A model generated the notes under the pieces. That model had not been told where the DNA came from and did no database searches. It saw only the letters and a program-made list of their open reading frames with translations. The translations under genes and the position numbers were made by a program. This document shows positions 50,826 through 62,431 of a DNA stretch of 64,000 nucleotides, piece after piece (positions within the stretch are counted from its first letter, which is position 1; every line of letters begins with the position of its first letter). The stretch lies in contig CM030942.1 of NCBI GenBank assembly GCA_018136815.1, forward strand, positions 402,180 through 466,179, in the 5' to 3' direction. This stretch comes from Isochrysis galbana. Taxonomy: Eukaryota; Haptophyta; Isochrysidales; Isochrysidaceae.

Positions 50826-51560
50826 TTAGTCTACCACGCTTCTCTTGCAGACCTTGTTGCAGCTTGTGCCTTTAAATAACCGGAGAGGAGGCGCCTAGTA
50901 GAGTCTCCGGCCACGCTTCTTGCAGACCTTGTTGCAGCTTGTGCCTTTAAATAACCGGAGAGGAGGCCCTAGCGAATGATGCAGCCAAATCAGCGTGCCC
51001 ACAATAGCGTGACATCGGGTCGAAGTCAACCTTGGCGTTACGCCAAGATTCCAAATCCCATTTGGCGCCCTCGGGATGGCCGAGGTTGTCCGCAGGCGGC
51101 GCGCAGCGGCGGCTCTTCTGCGATGGCGGTGCGTCGAGGGGTGGGAGTCCACCCTCCAACTTAGGAGGCGGCTCCCTGGTGTGGTCGGTGCGTCCCTGGT
51201 GGGACCGATCTCCATTGCGATGATTTCGAGCATCGGAGCCGCGGCCGCTTCCTGAGGTAGCGGCCGAGGGTTTGTCGCTTTTGTCCGGAGCCGGCTTCGA
51301 GGAACCCAGGCGGTCCTTAACCATCAGGACGACATCGTCGATCTAGTAGAGTCTCCGGCCACGCTTCTTGCAGACCTTGTTGCAGCTTGTACCTTTAAAT
51401 AACCGGAGAGGAGGCGCCTAGTAGAGTCTCCGGCCACGCTTCTTGCAGACCTTGTTGCAGCTTGTACCTTTAAATAACCGGAGAGGAGGCGCCTAGTGGA
51501 GTCTCCGGCCACGCTTCTTGCAGACCTTGTTGCAGCTTGTACCTTTAAATAACCGGAGAA
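50826..51560 (+). repeat. 75-bp tandem array (about five copies) split by a 370-bp insertion
   Basis: Unit GAGTCTCCGGCCACGCTTCT... through TTTAAATAACCGGAGAGGAG to GCCTAGTA, exactly 75 bp between starts at 51349, 51424 and 51499. One full copy starts at 50901 and a diverged one precedes it. CCGGAG occurs near one end of the unit and CTCCGG near the other, so each unit has complementary ends. The array is interrupted at 50973-51342. Confidence 0.9.
50973..51342 (-). mobile_element. inserted Gag-fragment (370 bp) flanked by CTAG
   Basis: The minus strand reads IDDVVLMVKDRLGSS, then KSRRCAPPADNLGHPEGAKW, WRNAKVDFDPMSRYC and LAASFA, an open frame aligned to residues of the Gag-like copy at 30869-31250. 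The insert is bordered by CTAG at 50969-50972 and 51343-51346, where uninterrupted units have a single CTAG, so it looks like an insertion with a 4-bp target duplication. It carries neither element end known from the other copies. Confidence 0.8.
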
Positions 51561-51684
51561 AAAAAAACTTCTTAAAAATCACCGCTACACATGCGGCATG
51601 CGGGGTGAGGCAGTGTGCTTGTGGACCCCCCTTCTACCCACCTTTACCCCTAACAACCCCCTCCCCCTTCCCCAGTTCCCTCTA
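51556..51684 (+). repeat. dispersed repeat copy (direct partner 19638-19756)
   Basis: AAAAAAACTTCTTAAAAATC, CGCTACACATGCGGCATGCG, GCAGTGTGCTTGTGGACCCC and CCCCTAACAACCCCCTCCCC. It abuts the last unit of the 75-bp array directly. Confidence 0.8.
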
Positions 51685-51714
51685 TAGCGGAGAGCTCCGA
51701 GCACGTGTCATCCG

Positions 51715-51967
51715 GTAGTGCTCCTCGCTACCTATTGGCATTCATACTGACAATTCCGCTGCTCGTGACTCGATTAAGAATCCTGGAGTTACCGCTCGCA
51801 ATCGCCATTATGAGCGTTGGCTACTGTACGCTCGAGAACAATATCTCCACAAGATATCAGTTCCTATTTGGATTGGTACTGGACAAATGACAGCGGATAT
51901 CTTCACCAAATGTCTCGATAAGACAACCTTCTATCGTCACCGGGCTACACTTCTCAATTCTGATTGA
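51715..51967 (+). pseudogene. Ty1/copia pol C-terminal fragment (RNase H end)
   Basis: The frame ending TGA at 51965-51967 reads PIGIHTDNSAARDSIKNPG, RNRHYERWLLYAREQYL, ISVPIWIGTGQMTADIFTKC and LDKTTFYRHRATLLNSD. This matches the end of copia-group RNase H (DNSAA..., R-H-...-REQ, Q.ADIFTK.L...F...R..L). The upstream part of pol is missing, the sequence joining directly to the dispersed repeat at 51556-51684. A polypurine tract and LTR follow at 52053-52160. Confidence 0.85.
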
Positions 51968-52052
51968 TGCATATGATGTTAGCCCTTCCAGTCTTCGGAC
52001 TGAGTCCGTCCTTCCTCGTCTTTAAGGCAGCATCAGTGTCATGCGTCATGCT

Positions 52053-52160
52053 GTGGGGGAGTGTCTGGAGTTTTGTAGTAGAAGGGGCTCATAGTCCCCA
52101 TGTGCCTTGGTGTACGCTTAATTGTGTGTCCTCCGATCTCGTCCCCCTCCTTGCGTCGCT
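52053..52160 (+). mobile_element. polypurine tract and 3' LTR start of the Ty1/copia element
   Basis: TGTGGGGGA (52053-52061) is followed by TGTCTGGAGTTTTGTAGTAG, the TG-start of an LTR. About 90 bp match 29609-29705. The far end of the LTR is not identified and may be lost towards the gap at 52327. Confidence 0.65.
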
Positions 52161-52271
52161 AAGACCATGCTACATCTAGCCCTCGTCTCGCTACTCGGTA
52201 TGGGCCTGCCCACGGCGGTCCCACGCGCTCTATTCGAACAGAAAGAGGAGGAGGAGAGCAAAAAATAGAAG

Positions 52272-52283
52272 GTGTGTGTGTGT

Positions 52284-52318
<35 letters not shown>

Positions 52319-52326
52319 GGGGGGGG
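52272..52326. repeat. (GT)n then long G-run at a gap edge
   Basis: (GT)6 leads into about 42 G with one T, then the N block. The run probably caused the assembly break. Confidence 0.9.
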
Positions 52327-52426
52327 NNNNNNNNNNNNNNNNNNNNNNNNNNNNNNNNNNNNNNNNNNNNNNNNNNNNNNNNNNNNNNNNNNNNNNNNNN
52401 NNNNNNNNNNNNNNNNNNNNNNNNNN
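52327..52426. other. assembly gap (100 N)
   Basis: Unknown-size gap. It removes the 5' end of the Rav1/DMXL gene and its promoter, and possibly the remainder of the copia LTR. Confidence 0.95.
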
Positions 52427-55400
52427 TGTTGCGCTGCCGTCTCAGGACGACGGCCAGCCTGGTCCGCACACGGACTCACTTGCCCAACAGATGTCAGTCG
52501 CTCGCGGCATGAGCGACTTGCGACTCGCTGCCATCAATGTGGAGCGCTCCCACACGGGCGAGAGGCTCCGCCAGATCACGATGGGCGGCCACCACGCTGA
52601 AGCCTCCATCGAGGCCGTCGTCCCACACCCCGAGCTTCCCCTGCTTGCCTCCCTCGACTCCGACGGAGATGTCTTGATCTGGGTATGTCCGCTCCTATGC
52701 CGACCGACAGAATCCCCGTCGTGCCTTCGCGCTTTTCCGCGCCCCAGCGCCGCCGCTGGCTGTGACGTTCTGAGCCCCGTCGACCGCGGCGAATTCGGCA
52801 TCTCCCTTACTGAGAGCACGCCGGCTCCCCAACCATCATTTGGAACGAGCCCATGCGCCACCGACCTTTCGCTGAGCTCCCCCAACTCCTCAATTGACGG
52901 GGACGGTGCCGCGGTGGAGAACGAGCGGCCGCCGTCACCGTATACCTTTCGCCACACCGATGCGCACGGCCAGCGGTTGGCAAAAGCCGATGCTTGCTCC
53001 GCTACGCGGCCAAGCGTCGAGATCGGGACGCCACCGCTCTTCTTTGGCACGGGGCTGTTTCGATGTGAGGCGCACCTGCAGCGGCGCGCACGGGCCGTCG
53101 CGTGGTTGCGCCATGATCCGGCGACGCTACTGCTCGCGAGCGAGGCCGGCGTGCTGCTTGCCCGCCGTGGCGCTGATGGCAGCTTTGGCCATGCGCATTG
53201 GAGTTGTGACGAGAGCGATACTCTCACGTCGAATGGCCCATCGGTGGCGAGCTGGGTGGCGAGCTATCCGGATCCACGTCACGATCGAGCTGGCGCTACC
53301 GGCTTCTGGATGTGCGACGAGCTGTTGCCCATAGACGGCCGCGGCTCAACCAGTGGCGCCGCGCACGGCATCGTGCTGCGCGGAGACGCCAGTGTCGCCA
53401 AAGTTTGGCGCAAGCCGACGTCACGCGTGCATGAGTGTAAGCTTGACTGGCTGGGGGAAGTCCGCGTCAGCACTGAGGCCGGGGACGCTCGGGGGCATAT
53501 CGAGCGCGCCGCTGTGCTGCGTCGGCTGCCGGGCGATGAGTCTAGCGCTACGTGCACCGCGTTGCTCGGCGGGCTCCTCACTGTTACAGCGAGGGGGACT
53601 ATTTGCTTTTGGGCAATCGGGTTGACCGAACCCCAGTCTCGTCCTGCGCCAACAGATGGCGCTCCGCGAGGTGCACATAGTGACCAGTTGGCGGAAGGCG
53701 TGCGCGCCATCCTCCGAGCTTCGCTCCAGCTCTCTGCCGAAGGGCCCGTCTCTTCTCTCGCGTGTGAGCCGTGCGGTGCACGCGTGGCCTTAGTCGTAAT
53801 CGCCGGCTCGGCTGGAACAGGGGGTCAGGATGAGCAGGGTCGGATGAAAGAGAACGCGCTCAACGAGAGCGCGCTCAACCATCACCCAGTGCAGCGGTCT
53901 GCCCTGCTACATGTTGTCGACATCACGCCATCAGGAGAGTTGCCTGTTGTAGAGTACGTGGCGAATCTTGGCTGCATTTGTAGTCCCGCGTCGTCCTCGA
54001 GCCACTCGTTTCCGATTTCCGAGCATGCTCTTCCTGATCACGCGCGTCCTTTCGTTGATGCGCACGCGTCTATGCGCCTCCCCACGCCTGCGCGCCTCCC
54101 GGCTCCAACATTCTCCTCAAGCGCACCGAAATTGGCGGTCACAAATGGCACGACGGTCGTCAACATGTCGAGCGCCGATGAGGTAGTGTCGCCGCAATTG
54201 CGGAAGAGGCTTGACGGCCCAATCTGTGTCTGGCTCGCCGACGAGAAGCTTAGCGTGTGCTCGGCATCGCCTGAGCCGCGAACCTCACACCCAGCCGCCG
54301 ACGCGGGCACCCAAAGTCGTTCCGGCGTACGCTCCAATGCATGCGCAACATCCGTCGGCAGTGAGGCAACAAGCCAACCCGGTGCCTCGGCTCCGCCAAC
54401 GGCACGCATTCTCGTCTTCTGCGACAGGTCGGTAGGCAGCGATGGACTCTCTTCTTCTACGGCATGCACGGGAGAGCTGCGTGGTTGGTCCCTCTTCTCG
54501 TCCATCGAGTGCCATGCCACGCCAACCGCTGCCAGCACCATGCCAAACTCAGATGCCCTAGTCGTTGCCTCACGCTCGCAGCTGCTACTATGCCCGCACA
54601 TGGGGCGCCTCTTGCACCATGCCAAGGGCATGCCGATGGTTGGGATCTCTCACGGGCACGTGCCCGCGGCGGCGTTCGTGCAGGATGCACCACCCCTGTG
54701 CGCCTCTGCGAATGGGACCACGGCGAGTTGCGGTGCCTTCAGGAGCGCCGGCGATGTGGCGACAGCTCACAAGGCTGCCATCTTGGGCACGGCGCGTGAC
54801 AAGCGCGAGGCGTTCTTCTGTTCTCCGCCGCCCACCGCGCTGCCACCGCCTTGGCACCCGCTGATCCTCCGAGACCACTTGATCTTGGGAGACGTGCAAG
54901 CCGCTGCCGCTGCAGTAGACCACCTGCTCAGTCTCCTCAGATCCGGTCAAGAAGCACGCAGAGGGGCGAGTTACCCCCGGATGGCGTTGGAGCCTCTTCT
55001 TGACGCCCTATTTGGCGAGGCTCCCGACTGTGACGAAGCCGACGCTTTCACCGACGATAGCCACTCTCCTGCGAAGTCCATCTCGCCGTCCGCTGCAGCA
55101 CGTGGAAGCGAGCCGGCAGCACCCGCGTCCGCAGGGCGCAGTACGGTCTCCGATCCATTAGATCCATCAGCACACGAATACGACCAGCTTGGTTCCTTGC
55201 ACACACGAACGCACGTCCTCGATCGAACGGCAACGGCGGCCGCCGAGCCTCCCACCCTATCAGCGCCGGCTGATATGACTGATATCTTCGCGCCCAAGGA
55301 GGACGTCTCCGACATCTTCGCGCCCAAGGAGGATGTCTCCGACATTTTCGCGCCCAAGGAGGATATCTCCGACGTATTCGCGCCCAAGGAAGAGATCTCT

Positions 55401-58400
55401 GACATCTTTGCACCGCGAGCGAATCCGTTCTCGGCACCCGTGGTGGCCGACGTGGAGGCGGCTGCCGCGCGCGTCTCGGGGGCCCTCGCCGGTGCTGGGC
55501 CCTCGCCGCTACATGGCAAGGTAGAGGAGTTGGCACGATTGCTCGACGACGCGCCTATCCCGTCACTTCCTCGTGTCGCCCTAGACTCGTCTGCTTTGGC
55601 GGGCGTACTTGGGCTCCTTAAGGCGCATGAGGCAGTGATGACTGCCGGACGGGCTCTCGACTCTTTTGGCGCGACATTCATTCTACGCACATTCGGCCGC
55701 TGGGCGTTGTCGGATCAGCGCGAAGAATCCCATCGCGATGGGGATGCTCTCAATGCGGCTAGCGCAGGGAGCTCCAGTTTAGGCGTTCAGAGCAGATCTC
55801 GCCCGTCGGGCAAAGAGCCTGCGACTTTGGCTGGCGATGCAGCACGGTTGCAGCTTTCACCACGGGTGAGCGCAGTGGAAGTCGCATGGGCGCTGCAATG
55901 CGACTGCCACGCGACGCTGCTTGACCTTTGCCTGCAAAAGCTCCCAGACAAGTCGTGGGCATCACTCCGAACGATTGGAGCTGGCTTCTGGTTACCCGTA
56001 GGGGATGTGCTCACACAAGCTGTAGACGGTGCCGCCAAGGTGAGCTGCGTTGGTACTTGCTACACTACGGCCATTTTTCGTCTCCGCGTGCGCCATGCTC
56101 TCCCGCAGCACGTATACACAGCTTGAGCCCTGAGCGTCCGTATGTAAGTACTTGTGGCCGTATCGCGGTTTGACATCCCCAGTCCCCCCTATTTTGGCTC
56201 AGGCGGCCTTCAGCGCCACGAAGGACCCTGAGGCCTGCGCAATGTTCTACCTGGCCCTTGGGAAGAAAGGAGCCCTCATGGCCCTTTGCAAAGCCGTGCG
56301 CAACACCAAGTTGCATGATTTCCTCTCGAACGACTTCACCACTCCTCGTTGGCGCTCCGCCGCACTGAAGAACGCCTTCTCCCTGCTCACGAAGCAAAAG
56401 CATGAGCTCGCCATCGCCTTTTTTCTCCTCGGCGGTGATTTTGAGGCTGCTGTGCGCGTGTGCACCCGCCAGCTTTCCGACTTGCAGCTCGCCGTGCTTC
56501 TCTGTCGTTTGCACGCATCACATGCACCAGAGCTGCTTCCCTCGACGGCCACTGGTGAGATCCTTCCGTACGCTCGCGAGATATCTGATGTGTGGCTTGC
56601 AGCTGTGGCGCACCTCCTCGCGCAGTCGCCGATGGACGCTGTGGACGTGCTGAGCCAAGCCAACAGTCGCACGCGGGCGGCAAATGTATTCGAAGACGAG
56701 TGCGGCGGGGTACACATGACAGCTGCGGCCTCGAGTACGTTCTTGTTTGCATCATCCGCCTCGGTCTGGTCCGTGCTCAGCTCGACAGCTTCCTCGGGTC
56801 GGCTTTCGTGCGGCGAATCACCGAATGTCTCATCCCGGCAATCCTTCGTGGGAACCGTTGGCGCTAGTGGTTCGGCCAAAGTTAAGATGCCATTGGCATC
56901 CAGCAGCTCCTTGCCGCCTTCGTTCACTCAAGTCGACGGGCGGACGCGGTTGCTACCCGCTCCGGCTTACGAACCCGCCACTACGATCGCCTTCGTCCGA
57001 GAGCTTCTCTCTTCCCCCCTCCTCCGCATGCAAGAGAGCAGGTCCCAGTGGCCGTATGCTCAGCCCTGTCTACCGTCGCCGTCAAAATCTCTCACCTTAC
57101 TCCCGCCTTCCTCGACGATTTCCCGGACTGGTGGTGCGGCGGGAGTGGTTTCGCCGCCCACGTTGCCATCAATACTGCTGCATCACTCCATAGACGCCTT
57201 TTGTCGTGGTGGAACCATTACGTTGAGCGTCGCTGCCTTGTTGCACTTTGACCACTGCGGGCCCCTCCACCTGCGTCGGTCGCGCTGGGCGAGGCGGATG
57301 CTCGCGCTCAGATATGCGCTGCAGTCGGCCAATACCATCGTAGCTTTAGAGAGCGTGTGGCCGCCCACGCTTGGCAGCGCGGTCGCCGAACTGACCGCTC
57401 GTGTGCGGGGATTGGCGCCAGCCCTAGCGACGCGGCTGCGATCAGCTGCCAACCATTTAAAGCTGAGCAGGGAACGCGTTGCCGCGGACCTTCTCTCCAT
57501 CATCTGCGACACGCATGCGCAAAATTTGTTGCCGTTGGCCGGGGCCTTGTTGATTGCTTCTCTGCAATGCGACACGCATCTCCGAGCAACGGGGCGTCCT
57601 CATGGCTTCCAGGACGCCCTCACGCCGGGCTGCAACTACGCGGCGTCCTTTCTCATCGTGAAGTCGGCGACCACGGTCCGCGCCGTGCTAAGCTCGCGTC
57701 TGCCCATGGAGCTGAGTGGTCACGACTGCATCGACATCCTGGGCGACGTCTGCGTGATCTTGGTGTCATTGCGCTTGGCCGTGACCCAGGTCACCACGTC
57801 GGACGGCCTGCCCTCGATGCAAGAGCCCTCGTGCGCCGAAATGCATGATAGGGCGACTGTATTTGTGGCGCTTCTAGCTCTTGCTGTGCGCCTTAATGCA
57901 CTTCCCGCTCTTCTCGAATGCGTAAAAGCCACTTGTTGCATGACCGGCATCTTGTGCTCAGCGGAGCTTGCCGAGAGATTGTGGCAGCGCTTGTGGTCAT
58001 GTGCGGTCGAAGCTTCAATGCAGAGTGACGGGCCCAATGGTGCGATGGCGGCCTCCATTGGGAATGACGACCAAACAATACAGTGTGCGCATGCTAGGAG
58101 GGGCGTGTCGGCAGGCGAATCAACGCCGGCTACCGCAGCCGCAGTCGGCCAGAGTGTTGCTAATGGTCTCAGCCACGCTGCCGTCACGTTAGCTCCTACC
58201 CGCTTGCCGCCGAAGGACGAGGGCGGCGGCGAAGATTTGTACAAGGAGGATGCTTTGGCCTACGCGCGTGCGCGTCTTCTCAATGCGATTCTTGAGCGCG
58301 TGGACCACGCCATAGCTGTGGTCCTCGCTGGAGGCTCGATTGAACGTCTGTCCGAGTCGTCGAGCGTTAGGTCAGTCCCTCAGTCGCCGCGCGAGCCGAT

Positions 58401-60435
58401 GGCGTCACAGGCAACGGCGCAAGCTCATTCTCGTTGCGGTGCCACGGACGCGCCAAACAAACGTGGGCGTTTAGAGTCGTCCTCGGCTGCGCCGCCGTCA
58501 AAAGCGGTCGGGGCTTCGCTCCCTCCACTCCCGCTCGCCGGCACTGACTCGGTTCCCGCACCCATCGCTCCTCCGAGAGCCAAGCTGCAGATTCCGATGC
58601 ACTTGCCTACTGACGTGCCGCTCTCTGACCCCTCCGCCGCCTTGCCATATGGCATCCACGCCTTGCTGAGGCAGTGGAGCGGCCTGCTTCAGGTCCGCTT
58701 GGGCACACTTGCCGCGCAACTGACGATGGATGCCTTCCCTCTGGATGCTATAGCGGCGAGCTCGGATTCCACCGAGGACCGTGCTTGCATCGCCGACATG
58801 TGGACTCTCCTGGAGCCGGAGGCGCAGGCTGCGGCACGGCCCGCCACGGGCGGTGGGCATGGTGTCGGCCCCACGCAGCCGCTGGCGGGCGTTCCGCCGC
58901 CACCCCTCTCGCTACCCAACTTGGCCACCGAGCGCATTCATCAGCTGTGGCCTCTTCCGAGCGATGAGCTAACGACAAGTCGGTCCATCGATGTTGCCGA
59001 CTCGCAACACTCGGCCGGAGGTGGGCCATCCGTCACGTTTGACCCCGGCGGCGGCGGCTCGGCGGCACGAAGCGCTCAGCCCGTGCGTCTCTCGCCGCCC
59101 GTCACCCTTCTGCGTCGCAAGGGAGAGTTTGTTCGGGCGGTATGCGCCAATTCACTCAATTCTTCGCAGCTTGCCGTGGCTCTCACCAAGGGTGTGTATC
59201 AGCTGGAGCTAGTGTCGGACGTCGACCATGCAAAGATGCCGGGTGCGATACATGATGGCCCTGTCTTACATACTAAGCTTGCCCATAGCTTGCACAGCGG
59301 CGCCTCGCACACGGGCAGCCTAGTAGGCGGCCAATTGGCCGCTTGGGGCATAGGTCTCAGGAAGGCCACGCGCCCATATGCGACGCTCGTGGGCACACCC
59401 AAAGGAGGAGGCAGTGCGGCCACGCAGCTGACGGTACATTGGCAGAGTTTGGGCTCCAATCTCGTCACGCGCTGCTTGTATTCTCACCCAAAGGTGCGCT
59501 CTTCGACCGGGTAGGGCTTTTCTGTTGCCCTCTGCGCACGCGCATGCCTACCCACGGCGCGGCAAACATTGACTTCTTCTTCCCTTTCTGCTTTCCAGCT
59601 GCCGCTCTACCTCGCCGGCGGCGATGGAATCGTCCAGTGCTGGCAGTTTGGGCAAACCTTGCAAGGGCTCGGCCTGCATGACCATCTTCGTGCCCGCTAC
59701 GCACTTGCCAAACCGTTTACGGGCTCCTCATTAACGGCTTGTGCCTCCAACGTTCGCATCAGCCCGTGCTCGGAGCAATTCGCGTGTATTGACGACAAGG
59801 GCCGGCTAGGTCTTTGGCGCCTTCAAGGCGGCCGGGCCGACGACAACTCCGCTGTCTCACCCTTCACGTCGCTTCAATGCTATGCGGGCTCAGGCAGCGA
59901 CGTGTGCTACGTTGACTCTTCCGTCGTTTTGGCGACGGCGGGTCATGGCGGCAGCGCCAAGGCTAATAGCATCTGCCTATGGGACGTGCTCCTGCCGCCA
60001 ACGCAGGCCCAGGTGGCCGGCTGCGCACCTCATCCTGAAGGTGGCACCTGCGTCGCCTACGCGCCCTCGGAGCGTGCGATTGTGTCCGGAGGCGCCCGCG
60101 GTAATATCGCCATCTTCGACTTGCGGCAGCGGAGGATCCGCGCACAGTGGACTGCGCACACGCTGGCAGTCCGCTCGCTCAGCGTCGACGACGCCGGATT
60201 CACCGCGTTCACCGCCTCGGCCGATGGTGACCTGAAGATGTGGACTCTCACGGGAGGCTGCGACGAGCCGCTCGGCCACTTGTCTCGGCTTCACGAGCCC
60301 CATACCGTTTCGCCGCTCTTCCATCCCGCAGGTACCGCGCTCGGTCGGACCTACGGTGTCACCTGCATGATAAACGACGGCACGCGGCTTGTTACGGGAG
60401 GTGCCGATGGCCGCGTCACCTGCGTTTGCTACTAA
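52427..60435 (+). CDS. Rav1/DMXL (rabconnectin-3 alpha) V-ATPase assembly factor, 5'-truncated by gap
   Basis: Exons 52427..56039, 56203..59493 and 59599..60435 (introns 163 and 105 bp, GTGAGC/GCTCAG and GTGCGC/TTCCAG, both phase 0) give at least 2,579 residues. The N-terminal part has WD-type propeller blades (PLLASLDSDGDVLIW, AVAWLRHDPATLLLA). The diagnostic Rav1p-C region spans the first junction: GAGFWLPVGD, then DPEACAMFYLALGKKGAL, FLSNDFTTPRWRSAALKNAF, AFFLLGGDFEAAVRVC and DLQLAVLLCRL. The end is another WD set (PLYLAGGDGIVQCWQFG, VTGGADGRV). Rav1/DMXL is the core of the RAVE complex that reassembles V1 onto V0 of the vacuolar proton pump. Between the halves lies a disordered region with five DIFAPKED-type repeats (55279-55420). 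The true start is beyond the gap. Confidence 0.9.
55279..55420 (+). repeat. in-frame 30-bp minisatellite (DIFAPKED repeats) within the Rav1/DMXL gene
   Basis: Five units of ten codons read (S/T)DIFAPKEDV with conservative variants (DVFAPKEEI, DIFAPRANP). Nucleotide units TCCGACATCTTCGCGCCCAA are highly similar, so the expansion is recent or homogenised. Acidic D-I-F motifs are typical short linear motifs for partner binding. Confidence 0.9.
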
Positions 60436-61019
60436 GCGGCGAGATTGAGTGTATGGCATGGGGCGCGCAAATGAACGCGATCGAATGATTTCGAACTTCT
60501 TCTTCATTTCCTTCGCATCGCTCGGCTCTCCATGCCATATTCCCATGGTGGTTTGCTTGCTCATGTGAAAGAATTTCCCGCAACCGTCATCTTCTAGTTT
60601 TAGGCACACATGATGTTGGTGACCGGCGGCTCCAGCGAGCCAAGGTCGCTAGTTTGTAATTCTAGGTAATAGGCAATAGGCTAGGCTAGTACTTAGCAAT
60701 CAGACACAACGAGGGGCAACTTCCTGATAGTGCTAAATGAGCTACTCTCTCAACACATGTACTTAGTTCAGCAATGGGGGGGCGCCTTGCGCCCTCCCTC
60801 TCAGACTCCAACTTCCCTCCGGGGGCCGCTTGTCGGTCATCTCCACACTCTAGCCCTTTGGCATGACGCAGGGCACTCGTCAACACCACCCAACCCCCCA
60901 GTGGGCGCGGGTCGCGAGCCACACTCCCACGCCCGCGCTGGGCCTGCCCTCAAACTGATTCCCCCCCCAGCTACCCCTTGGCGCATGGCATACAGAGGCC
61001 TCCGGGCGGCACCCATGGC
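60436..61019. other. 3' flank of Rav1/DMXL, no gene
   Basis: AT-richer sequence to ~60760, then GC-rich sequence that is probably part of the LINE-like fragment to the right. Confidence 0.5.
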
Positions 61020-61375
61020 CGGCGAGGCGAGCGTGGAGCGTGGGTTAGGAGGGGGGCCCTCCATGGTCCATGGTGAGTCCTTGAGTGGGTGGCAAGGCGT
61101 GGGAGGTGGGCGGCTGAGCCTGGCTCAGCCGGCTTTGTTAGCGTCTGGGGGAATAGGACTTTTGCCTGTTCTCTACCTCTCTACAGCCGGATCGGGCCAA
61201 GGAGGTGAGGTAAAGGCATGTCGACGTCGCGGTCGGCGGGGGCGGGGGCAGCGGCCTGCGAGCGCCTCGGCGCTCCGGCGGCTTGGGTCTGCCCGTTATG
61301 GCGTCGTGACTGCGGGGGGCTGGCAAAGGGGAGCCGTCGGCGTGTGCTCCATCGCCAAAACTTGAACAACAATTG
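61020..61375 (-). mobile_element. LINE-family 5' head fragment
   Basis: The minus strand from ATG at 61352 reads MEHTPTAPLCQPPAVTT and shares long blocks with 7200-7490: CATGTCGACGTCG, GGCGGCTGAGCC, GAGTCCTTGA.TGGGTGGC, GGCGTCGTG.C.GCGGGGGGCT. Frame-disrupting changes (a stop after CCPPAVTT-type sequence) show it is decayed. The leader before the ATG is diverged. No ORF2 sequence is attached. Confidence 0.7.
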
Positions 61376-62431
61376 GGGATGTGCGAAGAGCATATACCCT
61401 CTCTCTATCGCCTACTGCTTGGAAGGGGGACTACCTAGAAAACGAAAAAGGATCTTAGATTCGGACCTCTGAGTATGCAGTTGAGCGTTGGGTAGCGCCT
61501 GCTTTCCATTTCCAATCAATACAGCACAGCCGCCACAAGCCACAAGCGCACTAACCAAGCACACGTTCATGTTCCTCTCTGCATGCACGAGCGCAAACAC
61601 ACAAAACACAAAAGCTCAGCCGCACTGAGCAAACGAAGGGCGAGGAGTAGTAGTAAGGGCCCAGATGGCAGATAGGGCCTAAAGGGGGAGATGATGGTGC
61701 AAGGTGCCCCCCCCCCCCCTCCTAACCTTCCAAGGAACAAGGACAAAGAATGGAGCAAAGGACGAAGGAGGGCGTGGTGGTGGCGGGAATGAGCGGCCGT
61801 TGGCAGTTGCCACAGGAGGGAGGGGGAGTGGGGGATCTTTCCCTCGATCGACCCGTCGAAATTGCGTCCGCAGGGTCTCATAGTGAGAAGTAACCAAGTC
61901 CTCAAGCCCGAAATAGGACGAGAGCAGAACGCAGGATGTGGGCGAGGATGGAGGAGCTAGGGAGCTAGGAGCTAGGGTAGAAGTGCCCAAGAACCAAGAC
62001 GATGCCAAGAGCCAAGTGGCAAGTGGTTGTAGCGCCTCTCACAGGTAATACCGCAAGGCGTCGAGCCATCCTACAATTGTCATACCGCCTAGGATCTTTG
62101 GAGACTGGAGCGTTTGCAACGCGTGCAGTAATGGACTCAAATGCCTCGGCCAGGGCCTGTAATTGCCATTGTAATGAGTGCCCCACGTTTGGAAGCTTAC
62201 GTGACATGCCCTACCTGAACAGTCTTGATCCACTTTCGGGTGTCGCAACTAAGTCCATCGCCATTCATACAACACACTTCCAGAGCTCTACACAGATGGA
62301 CTGCCTCCACGAAACATGACATCTCAATCCAACATGCGTGGGCGTGCACAGTGTCCAGTGAATTGAGGAGGCGTGGCTCAGTGCACCCCGCACTCTGGGA
62401 GGAGTGGCCCTCGCACGCCCAGCAAGGACGA
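61376..62431. other. no gene recognised
   Basis: Short frames only. A C-run is at 61708-61719. The right end is the 3' flank of the lipocalin gene. Confidence 0.5.

Noticed and set aside
50826-51560. CRISPR-like array
   Set aside because: The 75-bp units are contiguous identical repeats without unique spacers, in a eukaryotic genome; the single interruption is a retroelement fragment.
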